16,396 bases of DNA from JAVBTT01 sp031550325 (GCA_031550325.1 JAVBOR010000003.1:1-16396), one strand, 5' to 3'; counted from the stretch's first letter, positions 6,399 to 14,388 are shown. Numbers and translations: made by a program. Notes: generated by a model not told the origin, from the letters alone.

Positions 6399-8548
6399 CC
6401 GCACTTGCTGTAGCCGCAGTGGTGACAGACGACGCAGCCTCCCTCGTGGGCCACGTTATGCCCGCATTCGGGACAGAGCGCCCTGTTCTCAATCACGCTG
6501 GGCGCGGGCGTCTGAGGATAGTCATATTGCTCGCGCATTACGCGCTCGATCACGCGCGCGATGGCGTCCGGGCAGGACATGCACTCCATGCCCTTTTGCC
6601 TGACGGTGGATGGGCAGCGGATGCCGCGAAGCTGCTTGATGATGTACGCGGGGTCGACGCCCGAACGCAGCGCTGCCGTGGCCAGGCGGGCCGTGGCCTC
6701 CGACTGCGAGGGGCAACCGCCCTTCTTACCGGTGTTGGTAAACACCTCGCATACGCCTATGTCGTCAAAATTGACCGTGATGTACAGGTTCCCGCAACCG
6801 ACGACGATCTTTTCGGTGATGCCGCGCGCGACCTTGTCGCGTTCTCTGGGGTGAATGACGCGGTCGCGCGGGAGCGCGCAGTCGTCACAGCCGGGATCAT
6901 CGCTCTCCGGAGCCTGTTCGGACGCGGAGGCAGGGGCCTTCGCCACCAGAACCTGATTGCCGCGCGACCCGTCGCGATAAATCGTCACGCCCTTGCAGCC
7001 GAGCTCGTAGGCCAGATCGTACGTCTCCCGCACCTGGTCCACGGTCGCGCCATGAGGGAAGTTGACCGTCTTGGACACGGCGTTGTCAATGTGCTGCTGA
7101 AAAGCAGCCTGCATTTTGACATGCCAGACGGGGGCGATGTCATGCGCGCAGACAAACGCCGCGCGCACGTCGTCGGGCAGATCCTCCAGACCGGCGGCGC
7201 CGTTCTGGGCGAGCGTTTTTTCCAAAACGGGATTGAGCTCGGTAAGGATCGTTCCGTCCATGACATGGCGCTCATAGGAAAACGCAAACACCGGCTCAAT
7301 GCCGCTGGAAACGCCGGCAATCAGCGAGAGTGTGCCTGTGGGCGCGATGGTGGTCACCGTGGCGTTGCGGCGCGGCGTTTTCAAAACGCTTTGGCCATAC
7401 AGCGGGAACGTGCCGCGAAGCCCGGCCAGCGTCTCGCTCTCTGCCTGGGCCCGGCTGCTGATAAAGCTCATAATGCGCGCGCCGAGCTCGACGCCCTCGT
7501 CGGAGTTATAGGGGATGCCGAGCTCGAGGAGCAGGTCGGCAAAGCCCATCACGCCCAGCCCGATCTTGCGCGTGGCCAACGTGGTCTCGCGAATGATGTC
7601 GAGCGGATACTTGTTGACGTCGATGACATTGTCCAAAAACAGCACGGCCAGCCCGACTGTGTCCGAGAGCTTATCCCAGTCTACGCGGCCGTCGCGCATC
7701 ATGTTTTTGAGGTTAATGGAGCCAAGGTTGCAGCTCTCGTACGGAAGCAAGGGCTGCTCGCCGCAGGGGTTGGTGGACTCAATCTCGCCCTGCGCCGGAA
7801 CGGGATTGTCCCGATTGACGCGGTCGATAAACAAAACGCCGGGCTCGCCCGTGTTCCAGGCCGAATTGACGATGAGCTCATAGAGCTCGCGGGCACGCAC
7901 CTGACGGACAGGCTGCCTGTCGCGCGGGCTGATCAGATCAAACATCGCGTCGTCGCGCACTGCCAGCAAAAAGGCGTCTGTCAGCGCAACAGAAAGATTG
8001 AAGTTGGTGATCTCGCCGGTATCCTGCTTGCACTGAATAAACGACTCGATGTCGGGGTGGTCAACGCGCAGCACGCCCATGTTCGCACCCCGGCGCGTGC
8101 CGCCCTGCTTGACGGCCTCTGTCGCTGCGTTAAACACCTTCATAAAGCTTACAGGGCCGGAGGCCACGCCGCCGGTGCTGCGCACCGTGCCGCCCGCGGG
8201 GCGAAGGCGGGAGAAGGAGAAGCCCGTGCCGCCGCCGCTTTTGTGGATCATGGCTGCCTGCTTGATGGCGTCAAAAATCCCCTCCAGGGTGTCTTCGACG
8301 GGAAGCACAAAACAGGCGGAGAGCTGCCCGAGCGGACGCCCCGCGTTCATCAGCGTGGGCGAGTTGGGCAAAAAGTCGAAAGAGGTCATCAGGGAGTAAA
8401 ACCGGTCGGCCAGCGCCTTGTCGTCCTTGGCCACGGCATCGGCCACCCGCCGGAACATTCCTTCGGCATCCTCAAGCAGGTTCTGTTTTTCGTCCCGGAT
8501 GAAATAGCGCCGTTCGAGAACCGAAAGCGCGTTGGGGGATAAATTCAT
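6395..8548 (-). CDS. nrdJ: Adenosylcobalamin-dependent (class II) ribonucleoside-diphosphate reductase
   Basis: This 717-aa enzyme makes deoxyribonucleotides using adenosylcobalamin to start the radical, without oxygen. The family marks are clear: SACF with C79 and ESCNLG with C273 as the likely redox pair, and NPCGE (260-264) with the thiyl cysteine C262. KSGGGTGFSFSRLRP lies near 103 and APTGTLSLIAG near 403. No N-terminal ATP-cone is present, so overall activity control by dATP through a cone is not expected. Residues about 575-665 match a TSCPD domain (VGCGNLYITVNFD; GGCPSQSEA). The end is a zinc ribbon, with CPEC at 692 and CVVCHHCG at 705, and a last Cys at 716. AAGGAG (8558-8563) lies 9 nt before the ATG. 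It follows aspS by 109 bp; no B12 riboswitch is visible in that gap. Confidence 0.96.
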   Translation of the reverse strand: MNLSPNALSVLERRYFIRDEKQNLLEDAEGMFRRVADAVAKDDKALADRFYSLMTSFDFLPNSPTLMNAGRPLGQLSACFVLPVEDTLEGIFDAIKQAAMIHKSGGGTGFSFSRLRPAGGTVRSTGGVASGPVSFMKVFNAATEAVKQGGTRRGANMGVLRVDHPDIESFIQCKQDTGEITNFNLSVALTDAFLLAVRDDAMFDLISPRDRQPVRQVRARELYELIVNSAWNTGEPGVLFIDRVNRDNPVPAQGEIESTNPCGEQPLLPYESCNLGSINLKNMMRDGRVDWDKLSDTVGLAVLFLDNVIDVNKYPLDIIRETTLATRKIGLGVMGFADLLLELGIPYNSDEGVELGARIMSFISSRAQAESETLAGLRGTFPLYGQSVLKTPRRNATVTTIAPTGTLSLIAGVSSGIEPVFAFSYERHVMDGTILTELNPVLEKTLAQNGAAGLEDLPDDVRAAFVCAHDIAPVWHVKMQAAFQQHIDNAVSKTVNFPHGATVDQVRETYDLAYELGCKGVTIYRDGSRGNQVLVAKAPASASEQAPESDDPGCDDCALPRDRVIHPRERDKVARGITEKIVVGCGNLYITVNFDDIGVCEVFTNTGKKGGCPSQSEATARLATAALRSGVDPAYIIKQLRGIRCPSTVRQKGMECMSCPDAIARVIERVMREQYDYPQTPAPSVIENRALCPECGHNVAHEGGCVVCHHCGYSKCG

Positions 8549-8657
8549 GATGCAAAGCTCCTTATTAACGACGTATTCCGGCTCGCTAAGCGGCCAATGC
8601 TCAGGCCGGCCTGTTCAGGCAGGCCATCGGGAAGGGACAGGGAAAACCGTCCGCCGC
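8549..8657 (-). other. aspS-nrdJ gap with a GC-rich hairpin
   Basis: The 109-bp space holds the nrdJ ribosome site and a hairpin with arms GGCCTG/CAGGCC (8608-8613/8620-8625). It has no T-run, so it is not a standard intrinsic terminator; it may stabilise or attenuate the transcript. I see no sigma-A promoter here, which favours co-transcription of nrdJ with aspS. No NrdR box was found by eye. Confidence 0.45.
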
Positions 8658-10397
8658 TTAAACCAGGCCAATGCCGAGCTCGGCCAGCTGCGCCGGATCG
8701 ACCGTATCAGGGCTTCCCATCATGACCTCGACCGCAGACTGGGTCTTGGGAAACGCGACGACGTCGCGGATGTTTTCGGTTCCGGCCATGAGCATGACAA
8801 TGCGATCCAGGCCGAAGCCGATGCCACCATGGGGCGGAACGCCATACTCGAACGCGCGCAGCAGGTGACCGAAGCGCCTGCGCATTTCCTCGGGCTCAAA
8901 GTTGAGAAGCTCGAACATTTTAGCCTGCAGGGCGCTGTCATGGATGCGGATGGAGCCTGAGCACAGCTCATATCCGTTGAGCACCATGTCGTACGCCTTC
9001 GTGCGCACGCGCTCCGGGTCGGTGTCCAGCAGAGGGATGTCCTCGTCAAGCGGGCAGGTAAACGGATGGTGCTGGGCGACAAGCCGCCCCTCCTCCGCGC
9101 TGTATTCAAACATCGGAAACTCGGTGATCCACAGAAACTTGGCCTCGGTGTTGCCGTCCAGCAGTCCGAGCCGCCGCGCGCATTCGCCGCGCAGCGCGCC
9201 GAGACAGCTCTTGACCAGCGCCTGCTTGCCGTCGGCGATGACCAGCAGCAGGTCGCCCGGCGCAAACGCCGTCAGGCGCTGCACCTCCGCGAGTTCCTCT
9301 TCGGATAAAAACTTGGCAAACGAGGAACTCTCGGCCTTGTGCCAGGCCAGGCCCTTGACGCCGAGGCCCTTGGCAAACTCGGTCAGGCTGTCCAGCTCCT
9401 TGCGCGTGAATTTGGCGGCCCCGCCGTCAATGTTGATCGCGCCCACGGCGCCCGCCTCGGAAAACACCTTGAAGGTGCTGTCCTTGACCGCCGAGGTGAT
9501 GTCCTTGAGCTCAAAGCCGAAGCGCAGGTCTGGCTTGTCGCTGCCGAAGCGGTCGATGGCCTCTTTGTACGACATGCGCGGCAGGGGCAGCGAGATGTCG
9601 CGGTCCAGCACCTTTTTGTAAATATAGGCCATCATGCGCTCGTTGATCGACATGATGTCCTCCATGCCGACAAAGCTCATCTCCATGTCGATTTGGGTGA
9701 AGTCGGGCTGGCGGTCGGCGCGCAGATCCTCGTCGCGCAGGCAGCGCGCAATCTGAAAGTAGCGGTCTACGCCGCCCACCATCAAAAGCTGCTTGTACTG
9801 TTGGGGCGACTGCGGCAGCGCGTAAAACTTGCCCTTGTGGAGGCGGGAGGGCACCAGATAGTCCCGGCTCCCCTCGGGGGTGGACTTGGTCAGAATCGGG
9901 GTTTCCACCTCGTAGAATCCGTTATCGCTGTAAAAGCGCCGCACGGCCTGGGTGATCTCGTGGCGCAGGCGCAAAATGCGCTGCAGCTGCGGGCGGCGCA
10001 GGTCAAGATAGCGGTACTCAAGCCGGAGCAGCTCGTTTGCCCTGGTGTCGTCGTCAATTTCAAAGGGCGGGGTTTTGGCGGCCGACAGCACGTCAAGCCC
10101 CGTGACGTCAATCTCCAGGTCGCCCGTGGGCAGCGCCGGATTCTTGGAGGAGCGCTCGCGCACGGTCCCCTGAACGCACAGCACATACTCAGGGCGGATG
10201 TCCCCGGCGGCGGCGAGCAGCGGGTTTTCGGAGTCAAACGTACACTGAACAATCCCCGTGCGGTCGCGCAAATCGATAAACACTAGCCCGCCGAGGTCGC
10301 GCTGGCGCTGTACCCAGCCGCACACGACCGCGCGCGCGCCGATGTCGCCGGTGCGAAGCTGCCCGCAAAGGTGAGTTCTTTCGGTATAATTCGGCAT
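8658..10397 (-). CDS. aspS: Aspartyl-tRNA synthetase
   Basis: This 579-aa cytosolic class II synthetase charges tRNA with aspartate. An N-terminal OB anticodon-binding fold (about 1-105; GWVQRQRDLGGLVFIDLRD) leads to the catalytic core. QSPQQYKQLLMVGGVDRYFQ precedes the motif 2 region with RDEDLRADRQPDFTQID (about 221-237). A GAD insertion typical of bacterial AspRS follows (about 285-400), then motif 3 GIGFGLDRIVML (525-536). Length fits the bacterial family. The ATG at 10397 is chosen because AAGGAG (10407-10412) lies 9 nt upstream and the protein then opens with the usual residues. A longer reading to 10562 adds 55 low-complexity Arg/Ala-rich residues and is rejected. I cannot tell from the sequence whether it also acts on tRNA-Asn. 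Confidence 0.97.
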   Translation of the reverse strand: MPNYTERTHLCGQLRTGDIGARAVVCGWVQRQRDLGGLVFIDLRDRTGIVQCTFDSENPLLAAAGDIRPEYVLCVQGTVRERSSKNPALPTGDLEIDVTGLDVLSAAKTPPFEIDDDTRANELLRLEYRYLDLRRPQLQRILRLRHEITQAVRRFYSDNGFYEVETPILTKSTPEGSRDYLVPSRLHKGKFYALPQSPQQYKQLLMVGGVDRYFQIARCLRDEDLRADRQPDFTQIDMEMSFVGMEDIMSINERMMAYIYKKVLDRDISLPLPRMSYKEAIDRFGSDKPDLRFGFELKDITSAVKDSTFKVFSEAGAVGAINIDGGAAKFTRKELDSLTEFAKGLGVKGLAWHKAESSSFAKFLSEEELAEVQRLTAFAPGDLLLVIADGKQALVKSCLGALRGECARRLGLLDGNTEAKFLWITEFPMFEYSAEEGRLVAQHHPFTCPLDEDIPLLDTDPERVRTKAYDMVLNGYELCSGSIRIHDSALQAKMFELLNFEPEEMRRRFGHLLRAFEYGVPPHGGIGFGLDRIVMLMAGTENIRDVVAFPKTQSAVEVMMGSPDTVDPAQLAELGIGLV

Positions 10398-10445
10398 GCA
10401 GTAACGCTCCTTCAAGTAGAATACTTTTTGCCCTGCATGGGCGCT

Positions 10446-10477
10446 GAATGCGCGGCCCCGCGCCGCGCGCGGCATTC
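10446..10477 (-). other. GC-rich hairpin in the aspS leader
   Basis: The predicted ~155-nt aspS leader contains an imperfect inverted repeat with GAATGC/GCATTC ends and a CG-rich interior. A T-box would be the usual regulator of a clostridial synthetase gene, but its conserved GGTGG-type antiterminator motif is absent. The function of the hairpin is unknown. Confidence 0.4.
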
Positions 10478-10560
10478 GCCCGAGCCCCGCCGCGCACAGG
10501 GTTTTCCTCCGCCGGGAGCGCTGAACTATTTTCCGCGCCTGAACCCATTTCGATTGAGTC

Positions 10561-10590
10561 ATTGTATCTTTTTTTGCACAGGTTTGTCAA
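10561..10590 (-). promoter_or_regulatory. aspS promoter
   Basis: On the minus strand a perfect -35, TTGACA (10590-10585), an 18-bp spacer and TACAAT (10566-10561, one mismatch) form a strong sigma-A promoter. It would drive aspS-nrdJ-cysteine desulfurase from about 10554. Confidence 0.75.
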
Positions 10591-10599
10591 TGCACAATC

Positions 10600-10628
10600 T
10601 TGACAACGCAATGCCGCTGGTCTATAAT
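10600..10628 (+). promoter_or_regulatory. serC operon promoter, perfect sigma-A consensus
   Basis: TTGACA (10600-10605), a 17-bp spacer and TATAAT (10623-10628) match the housekeeping consensus at all 12 positions with ideal spacing. The -35 boxes of this and the divergent aspS promoter are separated by just 9 bp. The leader to the serC ATG is about 40 nt and holds GGGAGGAG (10664-10671). Confidence 0.85.
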
Positions 10629-10675
10629 AAAAATCTGGTGATTCAGCAAACTAATATGGAGATGGGAGGAGCTTT

Positions 10676-11746
10676 ATGCGTACCGTGTATAATTTCTCGG
10701 CGGGTCCCGCAATGATGCCCGAACCTGTTCTGACGCGCGCGGCCGAAGAGATGCTTGACTACCGCGGCACCGGCATGTCGGTCATGGAGATGAGCCACCG
10801 ATCTAAACAGTACGACGCAATTTTTCAGTCGGTCAAGGCGTCTCTGCGCGAGATTATGGGTATTCCGCAGACGCACCAGATCCTGTTTATTCAAGGCGGG
10901 GCGACACTTCAATTCTCCATGGTTGCGATGAACCTGCTAAAGACCTCTGCCGACTATGTCATCACCGGGGAATTCTCCGGAAAGGCCGCCAAAGAGGCCG
11001 CCAGACTTGGAAAGACGCGCATCGCTGCCGACATGGCCTCCTGCGGGCATACGCGCATCCCCTCCCAGAGCGAGCTGGATCTCGACCCCTCTGCAGATTA
11101 TGTCCACATCTGCACAAACAACACCATTTTTGGCACGACCTGGAACTATGTTCCCCAGACGGGCGGCGTTCCGCTGGTGACCGATATGTCCAGCAGCATT
11201 TTGTCCGAGCCGGTTGACGTGTCCAAATACGGACTGATATACGCGGGCGCGCAGAAGAATATGGGCCCTGCCGGCCTTGCCGTGGTGATCCTGCGCGAGG
11301 ATCTGGCCGTGCCCAATCCGGCGCTTCCCGGCTACTTGAGCTACGCAGCGCAGCTCAAAGGCGACTCGATGATCAACACGCCGCCGACCTATGGCATTTA
11401 CCTTCTGGGCCTCGTGCTCGACTGGGTGCGCGACATGGGCGGTCTTGAGCATATGAAGCGTTACAACACGCAGAAGGCAGCGCTTCTGTACGACGTTCTC
11501 GACGCGTCGTCCCTGTTTAAATCGGGCGTGGACAAGAGCTGCCGCTCGATGATGAACGTCGTGTTCTCCACGGGCGATGCCGAGCTCGACGACAAATTTG
11601 TCAAGGAGGCGGCCGCCTCCGGTTTTGTGACGCTCAAGGGGCACCGTTCGGTGGGCGGTATGCGCGCGTCAATCTATAACGCGATGCCCATGGAGGGCGT
11701 GGAGAAGCTCGCGCAGTTCATGCGCGACTTTGAAAGGAAGGCCTAG
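10676..11746 (+). CDS. serC: Phosphoserine aminotransferase
   Basis: This 356-aa PLP enzyme converts 3-phosphohydroxypyruvate and glutamate to phosphoserine, the second step of serine synthesis. The opening VYNFSAGPAMMP and the segment GTGMSVMEMSHRS (31-43) are diagnostic. FIQGGATLQF lies near 71, CTNNTIFGT near 146, and the PLP lysine is K194 in GAQKNMGPAG. The ending SVGGMRASIYNAMP matches the family. Its start has GGGAGG 6 nt upstream. It is first in an operon with pspC and serA under a perfect-consensus promoter. A serB-type phosphatase is missing from the window and must be elsewhere. Confidence 0.97.
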   Translation: MRTVYNFSAGPAMMPEPVLTRAAEEMLDYRGTGMSVMEMSHRSKQYDAIFQSVKASLREIMGIPQTHQILFIQGGATLQFSMVAMNLLKTSADYVITGEFSGKAAKEAARLGKTRIAADMASCGHTRIPSQSELDLDPSADYVHICTNNTIFGTTWNYVPQTGGVPLVTDMSSSILSEPVDVSKYGLIYAGAQKNMGPAGLAVVILREDLAVPNPALPGYLSYAAQLKGDSMINTPPTYGIYLLGLVLDWVRDMGGLEHMKRYNTQKAALLYDVLDASSLFKSGVDKSCRSMMNVVFSTGDAELDDKFVKEAAASGFVTLKGHRSVGGMRASIYNAMPMEGVEKLAQFMRDFERKA

Positions 11747-11748
11747 AC

Positions 11749-11940
11749 TTGAAAAAGCTTTACAAGATTCGACAGAACAAGGTTTTGCTCGGCGTCTGCG
11801 GCGGCGTGGCCGAATACTTGGAGATCGATCCCACCGTCGTCCGGCTGATTTGGTTTATCCTGGGCTTTACGTTTGTCGGCGCGGTCGCGTATTTTGCTGC
11901 CGGGCTTATTCTGCCTTTTAAGGACGATATCGCCGGCTGA
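11749..11940 (+). CDS. Small PspC-domain membrane protein
   Basis: This 63-aa protein is almost entirely a PspC domain. The basic start KKLYKIRQNK, then LLGVCGGVAEYLEIDPTVVRLIW, lead into one hydrophobic helix (about 34-56, FILGFTFVGAVAYFAAGLILPF). PspC proteins are small inner-membrane proteins linked to envelope stress; this stand-alone form is common in Firmicutes without the rest of a psp system. The start is a TTG at 11749, two bases after the serC stop, preceded by AAGGAAGG (11734-11741) at 7 nt. Its tight placement between serC and serA implies co-transcription, but no functional tie to serine synthesis is known to me. Confidence 0.9.
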   Translation: MKKLYKIRQNKVLLGVCGGVAEYLEIDPTVVRLIWFILGFTFVGAVAYFAAGLILPFKDDIAG

Positions 11941-11980
11941 CGGCGCCTCCTTTCAAGAGCATAGGAAATGAGGGTTATGC

Positions 11981-13141
11981 ATGTATTCTGTTAGAACACT
12001 CAATAAAATTGCGCCGATTGGGCTCTTGAAGCTGCCGACGGAGCAGTTTGTCCATGACCACGACGCTGCCAACCCCGACGCCATTTTGGTGCGCTCGGCC
12101 TCTATGCACGACATGCCTCTTGAACAGAATCTTCTGTGCATCTCGCGGGCCGGCGCGGGCGTGAACAACATTCCCATCGCGCAGTGCAGCCAAAAGGGCA
12201 TCGTGGTCTTCAACACGCCCGGCGCAAACGCCAACGCGGTGCGTGAGCTCGCCGTGTGTGCGATTTTCCTGAGCTCGCGGGATATCGTGGGCGGCATCAA
12301 CTGGTCGCGGTCTCTTACGGGAGACGATGTTCCCGCGCAGGTGGAGAAGGGCAAATCCCAGTTTATCGGCCCCGAGGCGCTGGGCAAGACGCTGGGCGTC
12401 ATCGGGCTGGGCGCGATCGGTTCGGGCGTGGCCAACGCCGCGCACCACCTGGGCATGGACGTGCTGGGCTATGACCCTTATATCTCGGTCGATTCCGCCT
12501 GGGGGCTGTCGCGCAATGTCCGCCGCGCGCGCGACATCAAGCAGGTCTTTGCCGAGAGCGACTACATTTCGCTGCATGTTCCCATGAACAAAGAGTCCCA
12601 GGCCATCCTGTCGGATATGCTTGATCTGGTCAAGCCCGGCGTGCGCCTGATCAACCTTTCGCGCGGCGAACTGCTGGACAGCGCCGCCGTGCTGTCGGCG
12701 CTGGACCGCAACGTCCTGGCCTGCTACGTCACGGACTTCCCCAACGCGGCGCTTGTCGCTCATCCGCGCGTCGTGCCCATCCCTCACCTCGGCGCGTCGA
12801 CGCCCGAGAGCGAGGACAATTGCGCGGTGATGGCCTGCGAGCAGATGCGCGAATACTTACTGCACGGCAACATCATGAACTCGGTCAACCTGCCCAATGT
12901 TGAACTGCCGCCGGCGTCGGGCTTCAGACTTTGCGTGCTGCACCGCAACATCCCCCACATGCTCAGCGAGATTTCCCAGAGCATGGCAGAGCACGGAATC
13001 AACATTGAAAACATGGTTAATAAATCCCGCGATGAATACGCATACACGCTTCTGGATATTGCGTCGCTGCCCGGAGAGGCGGCTGTCGCCCGGCTTCGCG
13101 CCAACGAGGGCATCCTGCGCGTACGCGTCATCAAAATCTGA
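11981..13141 (+). CDS. serA: D-3-phosphoglycerate dehydrogenase, short form with C-terminal ACT domain
   Basis: This 386-aa NAD-dependent enzyme oxidises 3-phosphoglycerate, the committed step of serine synthesis. A split substrate-binding domain carries RAGAGVNNIP (56-65). The Rossmann fold has GLGAIGSG (142-149) and acceptor-binding D165 in YDPY. The catalytic Arg is R228 (LSRGELLD) and the catalytic His H269 (PHLGAST). Where classic enzymes have a Glu in a DVFPxEP loop, this reads TDFPNAAL with no Glu; the short Firmicutes form generally has TDFPN here as I recall. An ACT domain (about 315-386) suggests amino-acid feedback. GAGGG (11970-11974) lies 6 nt before the ATG. It is the third gene of the serC operon, 40 bp after pspC. 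Confidence 0.95.
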   Translation: MYSVRTLNKIAPIGLLKLPTEQFVHDHDAANPDAILVRSASMHDMPLEQNLLCISRAGAGVNNIPIAQCSQKGIVVFNTPGANANAVRELAVCAIFLSSRDIVGGINWSRSLTGDDVPAQVEKGKSQFIGPEALGKTLGVIGLGAIGSGVANAAHHLGMDVLGYDPYISVDSAWGLSRNVRRARDIKQVFAESDYISLHVPMNKESQAILSDMLDLVKPGVRLINLSRGELLDSAAVLSALDRNVLACYVTDFPNAALVAHPRVVPIPHLGASTPESEDNCAVMACEQMREYLLHGNIMNSVNLPNVELPPASGFRLCVLHRNIPHMLSEISQSMAEHGINIENMVNKSRDEYAYTLLDIASLPGEAAVARLRANEGILRVRVIKI

Positions 13142-13157
13142 CGGTCAAAAAGCCCCC

Positions 13158-13205
13158 GGTTCTTTACCAAAGCGGGGTCTTGGATCGCGTCTTTGCGAAG
13201 ACGCG
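13158..13205 (+). repeat. Intergenic hairpin repeat, partial copy B1
   Basis: GGTTCTTT, a degenerate spacer, then GGATCGCGTCTTTGCGAAGACGCG form a direct repeat of 13266-13308. The right end is the perfect stem cgcgtctt/aagacgcg (13186-13193/13198-13205). The left arm of the 12-bp stem is missing, so this is a truncated copy. It begins 17 bp after the serA stop. Confidence 0.8.
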
Positions 13206-13210
13206 CAGAG

Positions 13211-13245
13211 CAGGGCGTTGCCGGATTCACTCCGGCAACGCCCTG
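13211..13245 (+). terminator. Strong 15-bp hairpin after serA, possible terminator
   Basis: CAGGGCGTTGCCGGA (13211-13225) pairs perfectly with TCCGGCAACGCCCTG (13231-13245) around the loop TTCAC. No T-run follows, so intrinsic termination is uncertain. The core CCGGA-loop-TCCGG recurs at 16125-16139 with a wholly different outer stem. That points to a member of a repeat family and not only a serA terminator. Confidence 0.55.
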
Positions 13246-13250
13246 CGGGC

Positions 13251-13308
13251 TGTCAAAGAACCTTCGGTTCTTTGACAAAACGAGAGCTGGATCGCGTCTT
13301 TGCGAAGA
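13251..13308 (+). repeat. Intergenic hairpin repeat, full copy B2
   Basis: A perfect 12-bp stem TGTCAAAGAACC/GGTTCTTTGACA (13251-13262/13266-13277) is followed by an 11-nt spacer-like segment. Next come GGATCG and the stem cgcgtctt/aagacgcg near 13289-13308. The first stem differs from copy A (131-157) by an A-T pair replacing C-G, so both arms changed together. No gene overlaps it. Confidence 0.85.
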
Positions 13309-13371
13309 CGCGCGCAGGACTTTTGATTACGCTGAGCGGCGGCGCCGCAAAGGCGGTTTGGAGGATGAACA

Positions 13372-14370
13372 ATGTCCATACTGAACAGCCCGATCACCAT
13401 AAACGGGGTGGCACTGTCGGGCCGGCTGGTGATGCCCCCCATGGCCACAGACAAGAGCGGCGCAAACGGGGAGGTCAGCCAGGCGCTGTGCGACTATTAC
13501 AGGGCGCGGTCCCTCGGCGGCCATATCGGCCTTGTCATCACCGAGCACAGCTATGTCAGCCGGGAGGGACAGGCCGGGAAAGATCAGCTCTCCATCTCTA
13601 AAGACGGCGATGTGGAAGGGCTGGCGGGGCTTGTGTCGGTCATCCATCAGAGCGGAACAAAGGTTGTCGCGCAGCTGGCCCATGCCGGCAGCGCGGCGGA
13701 CAGCAACGTCACCGGCTGTGAGGTTTTCAGCGCCTCAGCGTCATCGCCTTCCCCCGGCAAGGAGGTCAGGGAGATGACGCTGAGCGACATTGAAAAGGTC
13801 GTCGCCGATTTCGCTCGGGCAGCAGCGCGGGCCAAGCAGGCCGGATTTGACGGTGTGGAGATTCACTCCGCGCATGGCTATCTGCTCAACCAGTTCTTTT
13901 CGCCCTTGACCAATAAGCGGTCCGATGCGTATCAGGGCCAGTCAATGGAGGGGAGACTGCGACTCCATCTGGAGATTCTCGAGGCGATCCGGAAGGTCGT
14001 CGGAAGGGAGTACCTTGTTGCGCTCAGACTCGGCGCGTCGGACTACAAAGACGGCGGAACGACGGCGGAGGACGGTGTCAAGGCGGCGGTCATTCTGGAT
14101 AAGGCCGGCATTGATCTGCTGGACGTGTCCGGCGGCTTCTGCGGATACCGCAATCCCAACTCGCGAGTGCAGGGATACTTCAGCGAGCTCACAGAGGCCA
14201 TCAAGAGGCGCGTTGGCATTCCCGTGATGCTGACGGGCGGCATAATTGAGGCGCAGGCGGCCGAAGACCTGCTGAGCGCGCAAAAAGCCGATTTGATCGG
14301 CGTTGGCCGCGCCTTGTATAAGGACGCCGGATGGGCCCAAAGAGCGATGCAGGCTCTTGACAAGCCCTGA
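13372..14370 (+). CDS. Old Yellow Enzyme-type NADH:flavin oxidoreductase, single-domain
   Basis: This 332-aa FMN-binding TIM barrel probably reduces activated C=C bonds of enones or similar compounds. Marks are RLVMPPMAT (18-26) and QLAHAG (101-106). The substrate-binding pair H165/H168 lies in EIHSAHGYLLNQFFSPLTNKR, followed by RL near 219, MLTGGI (286-291) and IGVGRALYKD (309-318) for the phosphate site. The long C-terminal Fe-S and dinucleotide domains of 2,4-dienoyl-CoA reductase-type relatives are absent. GGAGG (13360-13364) lies 7 nt before the ATG. I see no clear promoter in the repeat-filled gap upstream, so it may be read through from serA or use a weak promoter near 13320-13350. The substrate cannot be told. 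Confidence 0.92.
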   Translation: MSILNSPITINGVALSGRLVMPPMATDKSGANGEVSQALCDYYRARSLGGHIGLVITEHSYVSREGQAGKDQLSISKDGDVEGLAGLVSVIHQSGTKVVAQLAHAGSAADSNVTGCEVFSASASSPSPGKEVREMTLSDIEKVVADFARAAARAKQAGFDGVEIHSAHGYLLNQFFSPLTNKRSDAYQGQSMEGRLRLHLEILEAIRKVVGREYLVALRLGASDYKDGGTTAEDGVKAAVILDKAGIDLLDVSGGFCGYRNPNSRVQGYFSELTEAIKRRVGIPVMLTGGIIEAQAAEDLLSAQKADLIGVGRALYKDAGWAQRAMQALDKP

Positions 14371-14388
14371 GAAGCTTTTTCGCCAAAG

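Noticed and set aside
6419..8542. 707-codon open frame on the plus strand opposite nrdJ
   Set aside because: It is an antisense shadow of a high-GC gene; the translation has no domain and nrdJ on the other strand matches its family throughout.
8549..8657. Cobalamin riboswitch before the B12-dependent reductase
   Set aside because: The gap is too short for the full aptamer, and no B12-box-like sequence is visible.
10398..10553. T-box riboswitch in the aspS leader
   Set aside because: The conserved antiterminator T-box sequence and a following terminator are not present.
10398..10562. 55-residue N-terminal extension of aspartyl-tRNA synthetase
   Set aside because: Arg/Ala-rich, contains the structured leader, and a proper ribosome site precedes the internal ATG at 10397.
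11975..12787. 270-codon minus-strand frame opposite serA
   Set aside because: Antisense shadow with no recognisable domain; serA is unambiguous on the plus strand.
13154..13308. CRISPR array after serA
   Set aside because: There are only two partial direct repeats with internal hairpins and no regular spacers or cas genes.
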